Below, one piece after another: positions 34,250-46,894 of a stretch of 64,000 nt of DNA (its first letter is position 1; each line of letters opens with the position of its first letter). The translations under genes and the position numbers were made by a program. This DNA comes from Thereva unica (Eukaryota; Arthropoda; Insecta; Diptera; Therevidae). The notes under the pieces were generated by a model. That model had not been told where the DNA came from. It saw only the letters and a list, made by a program, of their open reading frames with translations, and did not search any database. The DNA lies in the NCBI GenBank assembly GCA_949987705.1, contig OX465282.1:10528501-10592500 (forward strand), read 5' to 3'.

Positions 34250-36590
34250 GGTCGGCAGTATCTATGCCAGATGGCTAATTATAGCTCAGACATTGAAAGG
34301 ATTACGATATTATCCATTCCACTTTCACAAGCAATTCAGAAGGTTACAGTCACCAATTTAACAAATTAAGTGATTTCAGTGCTCACAAGAGAGGTCAGAA
34401 CTGATTAACAAAAAAAGGCCAATTTTTCACGATGATACTCGACTTCATATAAGTTTCATGATTCACTCCAATCTGCTCGAGTTTTTATGTGATGTACGAT
34501 CGCATCACTCATCACATTCGCCACTTTGATTATGGTCCGGTCTTTACAAAACACTTTACTTAGATTGTAAAAAATTATTTGAATGATGATGTCAAAAATA
34601 TAGTAGCGTGTGTGAGTCGGACGAACATGTAAATATTTTTAGCCGGAACAAGAGTACCTTTTCCCCCCGTTTTCGAGGACGCTGAACTTGATGGCGGGAT
34701 TAGAATTAGAGTTAAAATCACTTTACACGGTTTCTCTGTCTTCAAGGATGCTGAGTAGGGTGGTGGTGTTGGATACTGTGCGCGTTACACAAACCGAATA
34801 GCATCACAGTGAATTGATATAATGTCTGTCCCGGCAACGAAAAGGTAGTCCGTTCTCGTGATTTTCCTCCTTGATATCTATGTTATACTATATGTACTTG
34901 GTATTCTGTCGCCGTCTTAAGAGACCGTCTAAGGTAACGGGTATGCGCCCTTAGACGTTTCGCGAGTCTAGGCTCAACATGCTCCACATACATGAGGGGC
35001 TGAAGGCAACTCCAAATGGGGTTTTCCCAATCTGGACGAATCAAACGAAGGAAAACATACGCGAGCCTGGTTCAAGCGGGCCAACTGAGACTCGTTCAGA
35101 CAAAAACTGTTCGGGCCCAAGGTCGGAAAGAGATGGAGTCCCCGATAATCCAAAGTGCCAGTTGGAGAGAGCCTTCTAAAAATATAAACCTAGATACAGT
35201 TCCTGTGTTTAAAGCTTAAACCACCTTTTTCGAGAGCTATTGTTTCTGTTCGGCTAGTTGACTGATATAGGGGACTCTATGGCAAGCTGGAGACTTAGCA
35301 GGATGGCCAAAAATACGTTTACGGATGTCTCGATAGTTCTTCTATCGCTTAATAAAAGAGGGTTTCGCCTCCGGAGAAGAAAAGTCTGGTCAAGTGTCTA
35401 TTGTCGAAAAGCTGAGACTGTTGGATGAAATTGTTACAGTGGCCCCTGTGCTGACGTTTGAGACTAAGCTCAACTTAGCACTTCCACTTTCTGGCCCCTT
35501 TGCTGAAATTCATAATTTGACTGAAACGTACCTTTCTTCAATTCAAACGACTTGTCACGACTCAAATTTCAGCCCCGGGGCCAGTGTCGAATGACGAGGC
35601 ACCGATGGGGCGTTCGGATACGGACTCCAGCGAAGCCTCGCACCCTGGCTTTGGCTCCCCGAACAACGAGGATAACAAAGCAAGTTCCTAACTGGGGATG
35701 AGCAATCCGGGAAATAATGACCAAGTCTGGTGACAATTTCAGCATTACACGGCTGGAGGCCGGGTTGGAGGTGCAGATTGTACTTGGTCGACGTCCCTGG
35801 GTGTCGTAGGGATTCGCCAAGTATCCATCGACTGCTGGCTGGTAGAAAGGAACATCGACTTCTGAAACTCGCGGGCTGATCAGTAGATCATGGTGAATAA
35901 GGAAATGTATGCTTCAATTTAGATCATTCTCTCGATCTTTCTCTTTGCCTATCTAGCGAGATGAAACACACACTTTTGATAAAAAATCAATCGAAGTTTG
36001 CTTTGCAGCATGCAGCCTGGTCAAAAAGAAATCCTGCAAAGCAGATAATATATTGGAAAACGCAGCAAATCGTTTTTCTCCACATAAAGCATGCCCAAAC
36101 GTGCAGGTAGTAAAGTGCTGATTGATTTATTTTATATTTTTTAATCAGTTTCTTTTCCTTAAGTTTCTATTATTTAATGGAATAAATAGCATAAGAAAAA
36201 GTCTTATTTGGTGTGAAATAAAGCGTGAAAAGTGACGCGTTTTGTTCGAAAACGTTTCTTTGCATTGCATGAAATCAGTTGCACGTAGCAAAACAGAATC
36301 ATCAGAACTGCAGCTGCATTTCTGCACATACGATAACAATTATTTTCTAGTCGGGTTTTCATTTTGGATGTTAAATAAATTGAATCTGGCTCTGAATATG
36401 CCAGTTGTGAAGATGAATTTATTAAAACGGGGGATAAAGCCACTTCCTCTCCATTTTGGAAACTCTCCGTGCTGGAGAATACGAAGGTTAGACTGGCACT
36501 TCGCAAACTGGCAACCCAACACCAAAGCATCAGAGGACCCTTGAGGAACCGAATCACCCTGAAGCTAAGCCTAGTAGGAAAAGTTACAGT
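34250..36590. other. Intron sequence with no recognised gene
   Basis: No named element. A block at about 35560-35610 (TTCAGCCCCGGGGCCAGTG) resembles one at about 43611-43700 (TTTCAGCACAGGGACCAGG), so both may belong to one unrecognised repeat. Confidence 0.4.
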
Positions 36591-36639
36591 CTACTTCTCC
36601 TAATACTAGGACATATAGCCAAGTGCTAAAAGGTCAGAT

Positions 36640-37440
36640 CGTGAACGCCGTTACCGATCGTTTTGCCTGATAAATGGAGGAAAATTTAAGTCAGGCGATG
36701 ATTTTTCTCCCAATTCTTCAGCACAATCCTGACACTGCTCTTTACTGTCGCGATGGCTGATCGCATCGCATATGCCGATCAGGGATCTATCGATCTCTAT
36801 AAAATAGCCACATACAGAATTGGGGAAGCATGGTCAGGCGATACTCAAGGACGAGGGTAAAACTAAACCCCCTTGGTGAAACAGCAAGCTTCTCAAAGTA
36901 GGGTCTGAAAGTAGGAAGGCCTACAATAAGGCCAAACGGTGTAACTTAGATTCAGACTGGGACAACTATAAAGGGCGTCTCAGGGAGTTCAAGTATGAAC
37001 TGCGCAAGTCAAAGAGGGAATCCTGAAAGCCCTTTGGTGAGACCATAGAAGGTTTTTCGGACACCGCAAGACTTAGAAAAGTTCTTTCTAAAAGCCCAAT
37101 GCGCCAAGAATTGCTGCAACAAGCAGACGGTACATGAGCCGCAAGAGTTCTTGAAACAGGTTTTGAGAGCCTAACTAATGAATATATTTTAGGTACTATC
37201 GACAGACTCGTAAGCAGGAATTTGTTCCTATGAGCCATAGAAGACTTCAAGCCTTATAAAACACCTTGGCCGGACCAAATTTATTCTATTGAAATTAAGA
37301 AAGTCAGTTACCTAATTCTGGATTGGCTTGCAGCAATCTATAGGAGTTCCTTTCGCTACATTCCAACCTCCTGGAAGGTAGCAAAGGGGGCTTTCCGAAA
37401 GCGGGAAAAATCGACTATACCACAATCCAAAAGACTTGAG
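36640..37440 (+). mobile_element. LOA/R1-like LINE, linker between endonuclease and RT
   Basis: Plus-strand frames show LREFKYELRKSKRES, TIEGFSDTARLRKVLSKSPM and IEDFKPYKTPWPDQIYSIEI, then IYRSSFRYIPTSWKVAKGAF. The FKxxKxPGPDxI...YIPxxWK order is the usual entry into the RT domain. Many stops and frameshifts. Confidence 0.75.
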
Positions 37441-37450
37441 ACGAATCGAG

Positions 37451-37600
37451 TCCAGCGTAGTTCAAAATTGGCCTGAATCCTTCGTTTATACTGACCCAGT
37501 AGTTTTTTACGTTCTTATTTCATATAATACTTCATAAATTCATGAACAAATTACTTAGAACAAATTTTAAGATGTTTTTTGCAGATGCCTTGAAGCAAAG
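37451..37600. mobile_element. Single arm of the GGCCAATT/CCAGCGTAGTT inverted-repeat family
   Basis: TCCAGCGTAGTTCAAAATTG (37451 on) and the following 120 bases are the inverse of 5320-5421 with moderate divergence, including CATATAATACTTCATAAATT. Only one arm is present. Confidence 0.6.
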
Positions 37601-37759
37601 TTCAAAACGAACTTAGCTCTCTAATTAGTTAAAAATGAATTATATACATCTCGAAGTATTTCGAAGCAATGCCGAAAGGGACAATTAACTCTATGGTAAG
37701 ACAACGCTGTACAAAAGTAGTGGGTTGTTTTCACATACAAGGTATCAAAGTGGGAACTA

Positions 37760-37945
37760 AAGACTCAAACAGAACCAACCAACCAACCGTTCCGTCCGTT
37801 TTTAAAAGTTGAAAATTTGATATTTCCATAAACTTTCAACGGGACGAACCACGTAGCCACAATCAAGCGGATGGAACGTCAAAAATAAACAAAGGAAAAA
37901 CAACGTGCGGAGCGGACGGAACGGATTGGTTCTGTTTGAGCCTTA
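37760..37945 (-). mobile_element. MITE, CAGAACC...GGTTCTG family, copy 2
   Basis: The ends, AAGACTCAAACAGAACCAAC and ACGGATTGGTTCTGTTTGAG, are inverted to each other. The inside (CACAATCAAGCGGATGGAAC) is the reverse complement of the copy at 41710-41886, so the two copies sit in opposite orientation. Confidence 0.8.
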
Positions 37946-37990
37946 ATACTGCCTCCTTAGAAACTCGTTATTCTATGTACCAGTCTTAAA

Positions 37991-38702
37991 ACTATACCTT
38001 TTCAACTTCAAATTGAGACTAAACAATTTCAAATTGGGAATAAACCATTTCAAATTGGGATTAAACAATTTCAAATTGGGACTAAACAATTTCAGATTGG
38101 GAACAAACAATTTGAAGTAATAAATGAACAACTATCAGTAAAGATTAAAGTATTAATTATTTTTATTAAGTTTGGAATAATTATGAACACAGATAACAAT
38201 ATAAAAACATTATTCGAGAACGAGCATCCATCATATTTAATGCATCGGGTATAAACCTTTGAACTATGGGCGATATATTTTGTGCAGTTCACATCTGTTT
38301 GATTTCTTATATCATTAATTAAGATGGTTTGTAACCATTGTAAACGATATTCGGCTTGATTATTCTTCTCTTTTAACGTTAGCTTTTAAGCTTAACCAAG
38401 CGTGCTCGATAGCATTAACCATTGGACTATAGGGTCCAAGTCTAAGTAATCGATGACCAACAAATTGATTTTCCTGAAACACTTCTTCGATTGAGGCATG
38501 GAAAGGCATGACAAGGCGCATTATCAATAACTAATACAACATTTGTCTGATACATATTTTGAGTATTTCTTAGACAATGGCTAACAAAGTCCTTGAACTC
38601 TTCCTAATACATGATGGACTAAACCCATAAGTCCCAATTTGAAAATGTTTAATCCCAATTTGAATTTGTTTAGTCCCAATTTGAAGTTGAAAAGGTATAG
38701 TT
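37991..38702 (-). mobile_element. Tc1/mariner-type relic with iterated subterminal repeats
   Basis: The ends ACTATACCTTTTCAACTTCA and TGAAGTTGAAAAGGTATAGT are perfect inverses over 25 bases. Next to them lie tandem copies of a 21-bp unit (AAACAATTTCAAATTGGGAC): five on the left (about 38020-38110), three inverted on the right (about 38620-38690). The minus strand between them encodes VLVIDNAPCH, then, after a small frame-breaking duplication, SIEEVFQENQFVGHRLLRLG, PYSPMVNAIEHAWLSLKANV. The DNAPCH and PYSPxxNxIEHxW boxes are the second and third catalytic regions of a DDE transposase of the Tc1/mariner group. The first region is missing. Confidence 0.85.
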
Positions 38703-38709
38703 CACTTTC

Positions 38710-40660
38710 CTACTGGGGCGTTTATTCTTTCTTTGATGTTGGATGTTGAAAAAATTGAATCCTCTGAAATTCGGCTTTTAATTTTGACTTATCGTAAGAC
38801 TTGGGTATATAAAATATAAATGCTTCCTAGCGGAAGATAGGAAACTATTTATGAAGCGCAACAATCATCAAAACGTGAATAATATGACCTTTATCATTCT
38901 CATAAAGCTGCAAACAATACGAAAAAAACAACATCAACAACAAAAGTTTGAATCAGCATGAAGAGCACATTAAGTGAAATTGCCGGTAATTAACAATCAT
39001 GAAACTTAGAGGAACTTATTATTGCTGAGAGCTTACGCAAGTAGTTTCGAATGAATTGTTGTTTGCTATTTAACTATGTAGCTCTTGGATATCTATGCTT
39101 ATATTTATGGTAATTTATAGAAGCTTGTTGGTGCCATCGCCTTTTCCCTTAGGAGTAAATATAAAAAAAGAAATTAGCAAGACAATTTCTGTGTTTGACT
39201 CAATAATCACTATCAGTATGTGCATGACAAACATTTGTTAATAATAATGTCAGAATTTTTCTGATTATTCTTGGAATATTTGTTACGAAAAAAATAAAAT
39301 AATAAAGAAAGAAAGAAACCAGTCATGACTCACTTCCTCAGTATCTCTCTCCATTCAATTTGCTTGCAGTGATTTTTTTCTATATTTATTTTGCTGTTCA
39401 CATTTGTAATTTCCATAAACGGCATTCAGTGTTTATAATTTTTACACTTTCCGCGAGAGGAGATATGAAAGGGCCTTCAGTTTTCTTATCCAGATATTTT
39501 CAAGTTCATGGAACCTTGGATATCGAAAACGCTTTTTTTCGCGTTGCGTTTTAATGAAATTACATCGGTTTGTCAACCGTAAAATGAATTTCGTGGCACA
39601 CACAAGCATTGCGCATTTTGTTGCTTTTCTAAATATATTTTTATAAGCGACACAGGGAACACATTTGTACATTTATTGCGACTGTTACAACGATATGGCG
39701 ACCGACAATGGTGGCATTCATACGAGGCTATACTGGCTCTCATATCGGAATGGAAATGGTCTGATATCATGGCATATAACCATTCAGATATTTTCAGTGT
39801 TTTTTGTTTTTTTTTTTTTCTTAGGAAGGTCGTTGTCAGCACACAGTTCTCTGTATATTTTGTGTTCAGTGTGGACATTTTTTTTCTGGACAACTTTTTT
39901 TATCATGACCAGACAGAAATTTTTATCCTGTAGGGAGCTATACCCCTTGGTGATATGCTGACTGTCACGGTTGGTTGAATCAATTTCTAATTTGGTTTTT
40001 AGATATTATTAATTCGGAAAAACACAAGCATTTCGTTCAACAAAACTGAATTTTAGTTATTGGGTATATTTTTTTTTTTTATGTGACAGACTAGAGGCTT
40101 AGGGAAAGTCCCTTTGTACTGTCGACAATCTATTTTTTCATATAGAGTGAATGTCAGACAGCAGGTCTAGCCGGAAGATAGAGAGAAGAGAAGGAAGTAA
40201 CTGCCACAACCTAGCCGCGATATTTTTATTCCGCCAACTCACAACCATTTCGCGACTCTGACATCGGGGCGTCGAGAACAACTCGCTGGAGTGTTATGCC
40301 TCCTGAAACGAGTTGAATCTCATCAAAACTGTTTTTCATGACCTTTCATCCTATGAAATCCTTGTAAACGCATTGACTCAGTTCGCACGTCAATTGTCAG
40401 TTTATAGGCCAAGGGAGGATGTTCAATACCGCAGACTTCACTCCAATCCTCTCCGTTGTCCTATAAACTGACAATTGACAGTTCTATTTAATATCAATGC
40501 ATTGACTATTATATCACGGATCTAAGGATTTCTATCTCCTCAATACCAAACTATATGCAAATTAAATTCTGATTTACTTCCTAGAATCTAGGACCTATAT
40601 AATAGAATTTCATACTTTTGTGTACAAGTGTTGCCAGTTTCAATAGATAAAATTTAAGTT
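38710..40660. other. Intron sequence with no recognised gene
   Basis: AT-rich. A stretch near 40240-40330 shares TATGCCTCCTGAAACGAGT with 17510-17530, so it belongs to a LINE-associated repeat. The sequence TAAACTGACAATTG occurs in inverse orientation at about 40395 and 40460, forming a short stem. Confidence 0.4.
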
Positions 40661-40665
40661 AAGGA

Positions 40666-42420
40666 GTCGTCCATAAATTACGTGAGGTGCTTTTTGCGAT
40701 TTTTCGACCCCCCCCCCCCCCCAAGGTGAGATTTCGTGAGATTTGGCTCAACCCCCTCCCCCCCCCTAATCTAACGTGAGATTTTTCAAATTTTAAAAAA
40801 TCTCTAGTATACATTAAAAATACGTAATTACGGTCGTAACCACAACAAGGCTGGCCTTTCCTTTGAATATAGAACTGGAGGAAAGGCCCTCGGGCGGATG
40901 GGGGGTGTTGGGAGCAAGATTTTATTTGAGATAACTGATAATTCGGGCTCCTTGCCCTCCTCTATACCACTGGCTATTGGACGAGTCGCGCATTTGGCTA
41001 GCCGTTGGAGGCTAAACTATCGAGTAAATTTTTTGTGTAGGATTTACCCATATCTTAAGGCCCCAATTTACACACAGTTCGCCGGCAGGCTATATTCTGA
41101 AAGTTTTTCCTTTGAGGCCAAGTATTACCAAGATTGACTCACCGGCCGCCAACTGTATGGGGCCTGCAGTTCAACAAAGCTGACAAAAATCGTATTTATC
41201 GTCAGTTCGGGCCTGAAGATCTGCAGCCTTATTATCGTTGCCGAATCATCCAAGTGAGATTTGTCTTAGGCGGTGTCACGTCACTTTGAATGTGGTGTTC
41301 TAGTTGGCTGGTGACGGGGCTACGAGGAACGTTGTGAAATGAAACACATTTTCATTTGACAATTGAGTTTGACGTATTTAACAGTGCGTTATGAAAAAGA
41401 CAAAAATTAATAAATAAAATTAGGTAATTTGCGTTTTGGTTATTAGATGATAATTTTGTATAATTTTTTAGGGAATATACAATCAAAAGAATAATTGTTG
41501 TTTACATTTTTCTGCTTCAATTTCGCTAAAGATAGAACTGTCCATACCAACAAAAGTATCGACAAAATTGCCACTTGACACTTGCACCTAGTGACAATTA
41601 GAATTCGACATTTGTCAATCTAGTCACCAAGCGTCACTTAGATTGACAATGAGAATGCCAATATTGAGGGTCGAACTGACACCAGTCACGGCACTCGACA
41701 ACGAGAATGAAGGCTGAAGCAGAACCAATCCGTTCCGTCCGCTCCGCACGTTTTTCCTTTGTTCTTTTTGACATTCCGTCCGCTTGATTGTGGCTACCGT
41801 TCCGTTCGTCTCATGGAAAGTTTATGGAAATGTCAAATTTCCAACTTTTAAAAACGGACGGAACGGATTGGTTCTGCTTGAACCTTAAAGCTGCTAAACT
41901 TCTCTTCACTCTCGTGCCGTGAATTGACGGCAAGAATTCACGAGGTATAAACTCGTAACGGAGAGCAAGGCGCGAGCTAAGCGTGAAAATCATCCACACT
42001 CGCGTTCGCGCTTGTTTGCGGGTGTTCACGGCGTGAGCCTTGAAGCTTTCGTTGAGGCCATGAATATTTTTGCACTTGAATTAGTCGTTTTCGTTTCAGT
42101 CGTTTTCGCCTGTGTGTCTGTAGGGAGTCATGATTTCACCTGCGTGCCACGGCGTGAGAGGCGGATGCCTGAAGTATCATCCCTCAGTTAGACTGAGTTA
42201 AGCTTAATCGTGCCGGTCGTCCTGGCCTGACAGGCCACTGCCTATCGGCGGGCTGTAAGTGAATGGGGTCTTTATTGGAGAAACATGTTTTACTTAATTT
42301 AACCCAATTTTCTTGCCATTGTACACTGTTTCTTAAAAAAAAAAATTAGGTGTTATTTTCCGAGACCCCCCTCTCCCCACGTGAGATTCGACTCGACCCC
42401 TTCCCCCCCCCCCCCTAAAC
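40666..42420 (+). mobile_element. GC-rich TIR family, copy C (longest), with a nested insertion
   Basis: The left terminus is GTCGTCCATAAATTACGTGA, followed by C-runs and CAAGATTTTATTTGAGATAA. The shared blocks run to about 41225 and resume at about 41887 (TTCACTCTCGTGCCGTGAAT). The interruption contains an unrelated stretch and the MITE at 41710-41886. After it come AGGCGCGAGCTAAGCG, CGCGTTCGCGCTTGTTTGCG and GGCCACTGCCTATCGGCGGG. The end is C-rich and lacks a clear right terminus. Confidence 0.7.
41710..41886 (+). mobile_element. MITE, CAGAACC...GGTTCTG family, copy 1
   Basis: AAGCAGAACCAATCCGTTCC and five more bases pair perfectly with the inverse at 41855-41879, and the pairing extends outward with mismatches to AAGGCT/AACCTT. 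The copy is nested in copy C of the GC-rich family. No coding sequence. The target duplication could not be resolved. Confidence 0.85.
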
Positions 42421-42759
42421 ATAAAAAAAACACAACAGATATCGATACGATTATCTATATATAAGGCAGCAAGTTGTTTGTAAAATCTAATAAGGTTGAC
42501 TGCAATGTAGGTCACGGATTCGTGATTGTTTTTCATCACGAAGTTGCCTTATTTTTTAAGGGTAACTTGTTATACCTTTGATATTGATTGAAAATATATT
42601 TAGGTGCAGAATCTAGGTCTACCATAAACCATAAGTGGAATTAGTAATTTATTTCCTTAGTGTAATTTAAGGAAAACGCGGTTTTGTTAGCCATATAAAA
42701 AATAAAAGTGATAGATTCTGCATTTTAAAATAAAAAAAATTATGTGGTACTTAATCTAT

Positions 42760-43160
42760 GTATATTAATAAAAGAAAGTTTATGTACATATATATGCGTG
42801 TTTGTGTGCGCTATAGCGGACGCCCCAGTCATCGCAGATTTTCAAAATTTCGCACGAAGGACCATGGAGGCCTCCTATGAAGCATCTCGAAGCACCGATT
42901 TTCGATATTCAAAATGGCCTCCCAAATATGAATTTGCAATTGTATTCCGATTGCAATGAAAATTGGTATCTGGGGGTTTTTTTTAAGATAGCAAGTAACG
43001 AATTTATGATCAGAACTTATAAATTCAAAATGGCCGCCCCAACATGGCGGAACATTTTCCAATTGTATTCCGATGACAATGCAAATCAGTATCTCGAGGT
43101 TTTTGAGGTTGTAAATAACGAATTTAAGATCAAAAGTTATAAATTTAAAATTTCGGGGCC
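42760..43160. repeat. Two tandem ~120-bp units of an 'AAATGGCC' repeat
   Basis: TTCAAAATGGCC at about 42907 and 43025 begins two similar units, each with CAATTGTATTCCGAT, AATATGGTATCT-like and AACGAATTTATGATCA blocks. Upstream is ATGTATATTAATAAAAGAAA followed by GCGCTATAGCGGACG, seen with dispersed repeats of this kind. No protein function can be assigned to either strand. Confidence 0.6.
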
Positions 43161-43169
43161 AATATAGTG

Positions 43170-45100
43170 CACGAATTTTGTAAAGCCACATTCTGAAATG
43201 TAGGATATTTCTTAAATTTACTCTAACCAGTATAGAAGCAGTAAAAACGGAAGATGGGGCGAAATAGGTTTTGAAATTTGTGCGCCACTGCATTGTCAGC
43301 ACGAGGTTAAACGATGTCACCTATCGCATTAAAAAAGTTCGATCGGTAAGAACGGGACCTGAAGGAAGCTGTGCTCGGGTCGAACACTGAGTAAGAATGT
43401 GTAAGATGATGTTATTTTCTGAAATAGTATTTAGTGAACAGTACAAATTATAGTAAAAAACTTGTCGGTTCGCCTCATCTCTTCAACGTTGCGATCGACG
43501 CGATTATGCATGAAGTATTCATGGACGACGCGGTGTTCGATACGACAGTAATTCGACTGAAAAGTCACTTTCTTCACTTCAACGGACTTGTCGTGTCTTG
43601 AAGACTCGACTTTCAGCACAGGGACCAGGTTTTCTTCGGTGCCGATCGGTGAATTCTCCAGTCACGAAACATGACTCGACCTTCAACACAGGGGCCCTGG
43701 CTAAAAATATCGAGGGCGAGACCTAAAGAATCAACGATTATCAGTTATCGAGGCTCGAGACGTCGCCCAAAATCGTCGAGAATGGAAACGAATAGTGAAT
43801 GGAGTTCGAGACCCAGCGGCACCGACAGCAGCGTATCCGTTGCGTGGACGTCCGGATCAAAGAAGAAAAAGCAATGGATATACATTTTATGCAAAAAAGA
43901 CAGAGAAACAGAAGATGTTCTCCTTGATTTCCTTATTGCAATGTTTACATCCAAATGAGCAGAGCATATTATTCTAGTTTCCAGCATGTGGAATGGATCC
44001 CGATTTTCCCCAGGACCTTCTGGATGACCACAGTGCTGTGTAAAGATGCTTTCTATATCTAGGAGAACTGTATTCTCGGGAGTATTCCACGGTGCGCGCT
44101 GCTTCGTGCAGAGCAATGTCCACTGATTTCCATTTGCTGAGATGTAAAAATAGGGATCTCTGTTAGAGAGTTACGGAGGTATTGATCTAGCAAGCGTGCT
44201 AGGGGTTTTAGGACAAAGGATGACAAGCTTATTTACCTGTAATTTCTACCGCCCACTCCCAATTAAATGTTGTCTTTGAATTTTATATAAAAACAGAGCT
44301 CGATTCCAAAATAAGCCTTCTCAATTATCATGAATCCCCTTATAATTAACAACTACTAAAATACGACAAATCACTTCCTATTTTTAAATTAAAATCCTTT
44401 ATTAAGAATTTCCTTTCAAATTTCTTCCATCATTCATATTTTCTCTTCCTGTTCTTTACAGAAAATTTTCAATTTTTAAATCAACCACGTCTTTAAAAAT
44501 CCCCATTCCCAGTACACTTCGTCCCATAGAAATTAGCTTAAACGTGTGTTCTAGGGGTTTTCGCATGTATGCTGTCCTCAATGCTTTTATTTTGTCAGAT
44601 GTTGTCTTTTGAAGAGATAAAAGCCTGCTGACAGCGTGTTTTATTGTCATGTTTCCCTTCAGCAGAAAACACCCCAATCAGCACGTTCTTGGCTGCCTTC
44701 GCTGCCCTATCCCGTTGAGAAACTCCTAGAATTGAAAGAATTTCTTAATCTACAATGCCTTGTGTTCTATTTCCTTTTTTTCTGGATATCCTCAATTGTT
44801 CGACCACCTAAATGACACAGCAGATCCTTTCTAGACGTATAGGCGTAAATGTCTTTCGAGTTTTTAATTTAAATCCAACCACTTTGACTGCACACACTGG
44901 GAAAATTTCGTTATGCAATTCTTCTTCCTCTTTTGTTTTTGTCTGTCTTGTCGCGGTTTTCCATGAAGAGGAGACTCTTGCCCTTGCATACGTAAATGGC
45001 AAAGAAAATATCGCGCAAGAAGTAATATGCTTTTTTCGCAAATGGAGGTAAGTACAAAAGATTATGCTCAGGTAGTTGTGCAGCGAAAACGTGATTAAGT
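43170..45100. other. Intron sequence with unassigned ORFs
   Basis: A minus-strand ORF at 44116-43745 (APWNTPENTVLLDIESIFTQ) and one at 44677-44456 have no recognisable domain. They may be pieces of an unknown repeat. Confidence 0.35.
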
Positions 45101-45105
45101 AACAA

Positions 45106-45357
45106 CCCACAAGGAAAATTGAGAATGCTTCCTATTGGTAGGAATAAGGAAACCTTCCTGTTCGTTGCCCAGAGAAGGTACAGAGAATTTTTTTAATTTT
45201 ATTTCCGCAAATGCTTCATTCTTAGTCTTCCATCCAATGACATGGGTGGATAAAAAGAATATGAACTAGAGCACGGAAGGGAATGCTTCCAAACTCGAGA
45301 ATGCTTCCTCGGAAGGTTTCCAGCATTCATGATTGTATGTTTCCTTTTCCTTGTGGG
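45106..45357. mobile_element. MITE with CCCACAAGGAAAA ends
   Basis: CCCACAAGGAAAA (45106-45118) is inverted exactly at 45345-45357. GAATGCTTCC occurs in several internal copies. No coding capacity and no clear target duplication. Confidence 0.6.
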
Positions 45358-45545
45358 AAAGAAGCAATTTAACACAAGCCGATTGTCGTTCTGTTTTTCT
45401 TTCCTAGTCGGTGGTGTCTTAAAGACGGATGATCTGCTTAATGTTGATGGCGGGAGCTTTGTTAAATCGATGTAAATCCAAAAACAAGTGAAGTTAAGAC
45501 GTGAAAATATGGAAACTCACAATTCTACTTTTCTATCTAACGCAG

Positions 45546-45700
45546 TGGTCTCCAAACTTTTGTTGTCCGCGTACCGTCAGAGGTGGTCCATTAATTACGT
45601 GAGGCGTTTAGGGGAGGAGGGGAGGTCGAGCCGAATCTCATCCTATCTCACGTGAAAGAGAGGGGGTCTAGGTAAAAATCACGTAATTTTTTTTCTTCAA
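45546..45700. mobile_element. hAT terminus abutting a GC-rich-family terminus
   Basis: CAGTGGTCTCCAAACTTTTG at about 45545 is a typical hAT end. Within 45 bp it runs into GGTGGTCCATTAATTACGTG, the terminus of the GC-rich family, followed by its GTCGAGCCGAATCTC subterminal block. Only ends are left. Confidence 0.55.
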
Positions 45701-45709
45701 GAAACAATG

Positions 45710-46890
45710 TAAAATTTGTAACGGTCGCCCTACGGAAAGACATGCCACCAGAATAAAACAAAGGCACTAACACCGTTGTCTACAATAAATTTTTTTTTAT
45801 GCAAGACAAATGTAAGCTGTAAATTAAATGGCAGCCCGGCATTGTCGAAGAGTCAAGTCCTTTCAACCCAATAGCAATAATCCCGCTTCCCAAAATGCAT
45901 AAAAAACACACATATATTTATCAAATGCGACAGCCATAAATCCCCTTAACACACGGTCACAAACACACAATAAAGTAGCGAAAATCAACCTCAATACCCA
46001 ACAATGCAAATTAACTTACACACACAACCAACCAAAAAAAAAAATAGCAAACTCCGATCTCAATACCCAACAATTCAATTTTAAATGCACACACAAACAA
46101 ACAATAAAGGAATGTTCAACAGAATAAGCAACAGGAATGCGGAATAACGGAATTCGCCTTGCCGTTTACCAAAAAATCGCGTGATCGGGCGATGAAAGAA
46201 AAAAATGCTGGGTGGGAAAAGAGAGACGAGTCGGATGATAGATCTCGAAGACAGTGGTTGAGGAGTCGGGCTAAAAAGTGCCGTGGCGGTGGTTGGAGTA
46301 CTCTTGTGTGAATGGGAGATAGGAAATTTAAACTATTACTAAGTAAATGCTGGTATAAGAATCAACAATGTTTTTTTTTTTTAAATTAACAAGAAAGTGC
46401 GTTAGTAAATAAAATAAATTGTTTTTTTTAAGAAAATGTTAACTTGACTGAAGGGGATAGTTTTGTGATTACTGTTTTGGAAACTCGTCGATATGATGTA
46501 GCACGACGATTTTGTTTAGTGATGTGATAAATAAAGAAAGCCAGGATATGTGAATCAAAATGCGAAACTAGTAAGTTAACTTCAAGGAATGGAATTGCCC
46601 TTAAATTTATATAAATAATAATAGTGCCTGGCCAAAACCTAGAATTTTGCATGGCTATATAATTGATTTTGTGTGGTTTGGTACCGTTTGTGTCGATTGT
46701 GAATAGAGTTGAGGATCGTCACGTACACCCTATAGTTAATTTCAAAGATTTTTTTTTGAAGTAGTTTTCAAGAAGCGATTAAAAATTAGATACGGGAAAA
46801 AGAAAAGAAAACCCACGAGGAAACGCTGTTAATTCTCTGCCGGTGTGTAATCGCAGTTTTTTTTTAGAAGTAAAGGAATTGGTAACATAA
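45710..46890. other. Intron sequence, partly CA/AC-rich
   Basis: A diverged duplication is present: CCTCAATACCCAACAATGCAA (about 45990) and TCTCAATACCCAACAATTCAA (about 46059). Otherwise nothing is recognised. Confidence 0.4.
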
Positions 46891-46894
46891 TAGT

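Noticed and set aside
43745..44116. 123-codon minus-strand ORF
   Set aside because: No recognised domain, in a region of repeat debris; not enough to call a gene.
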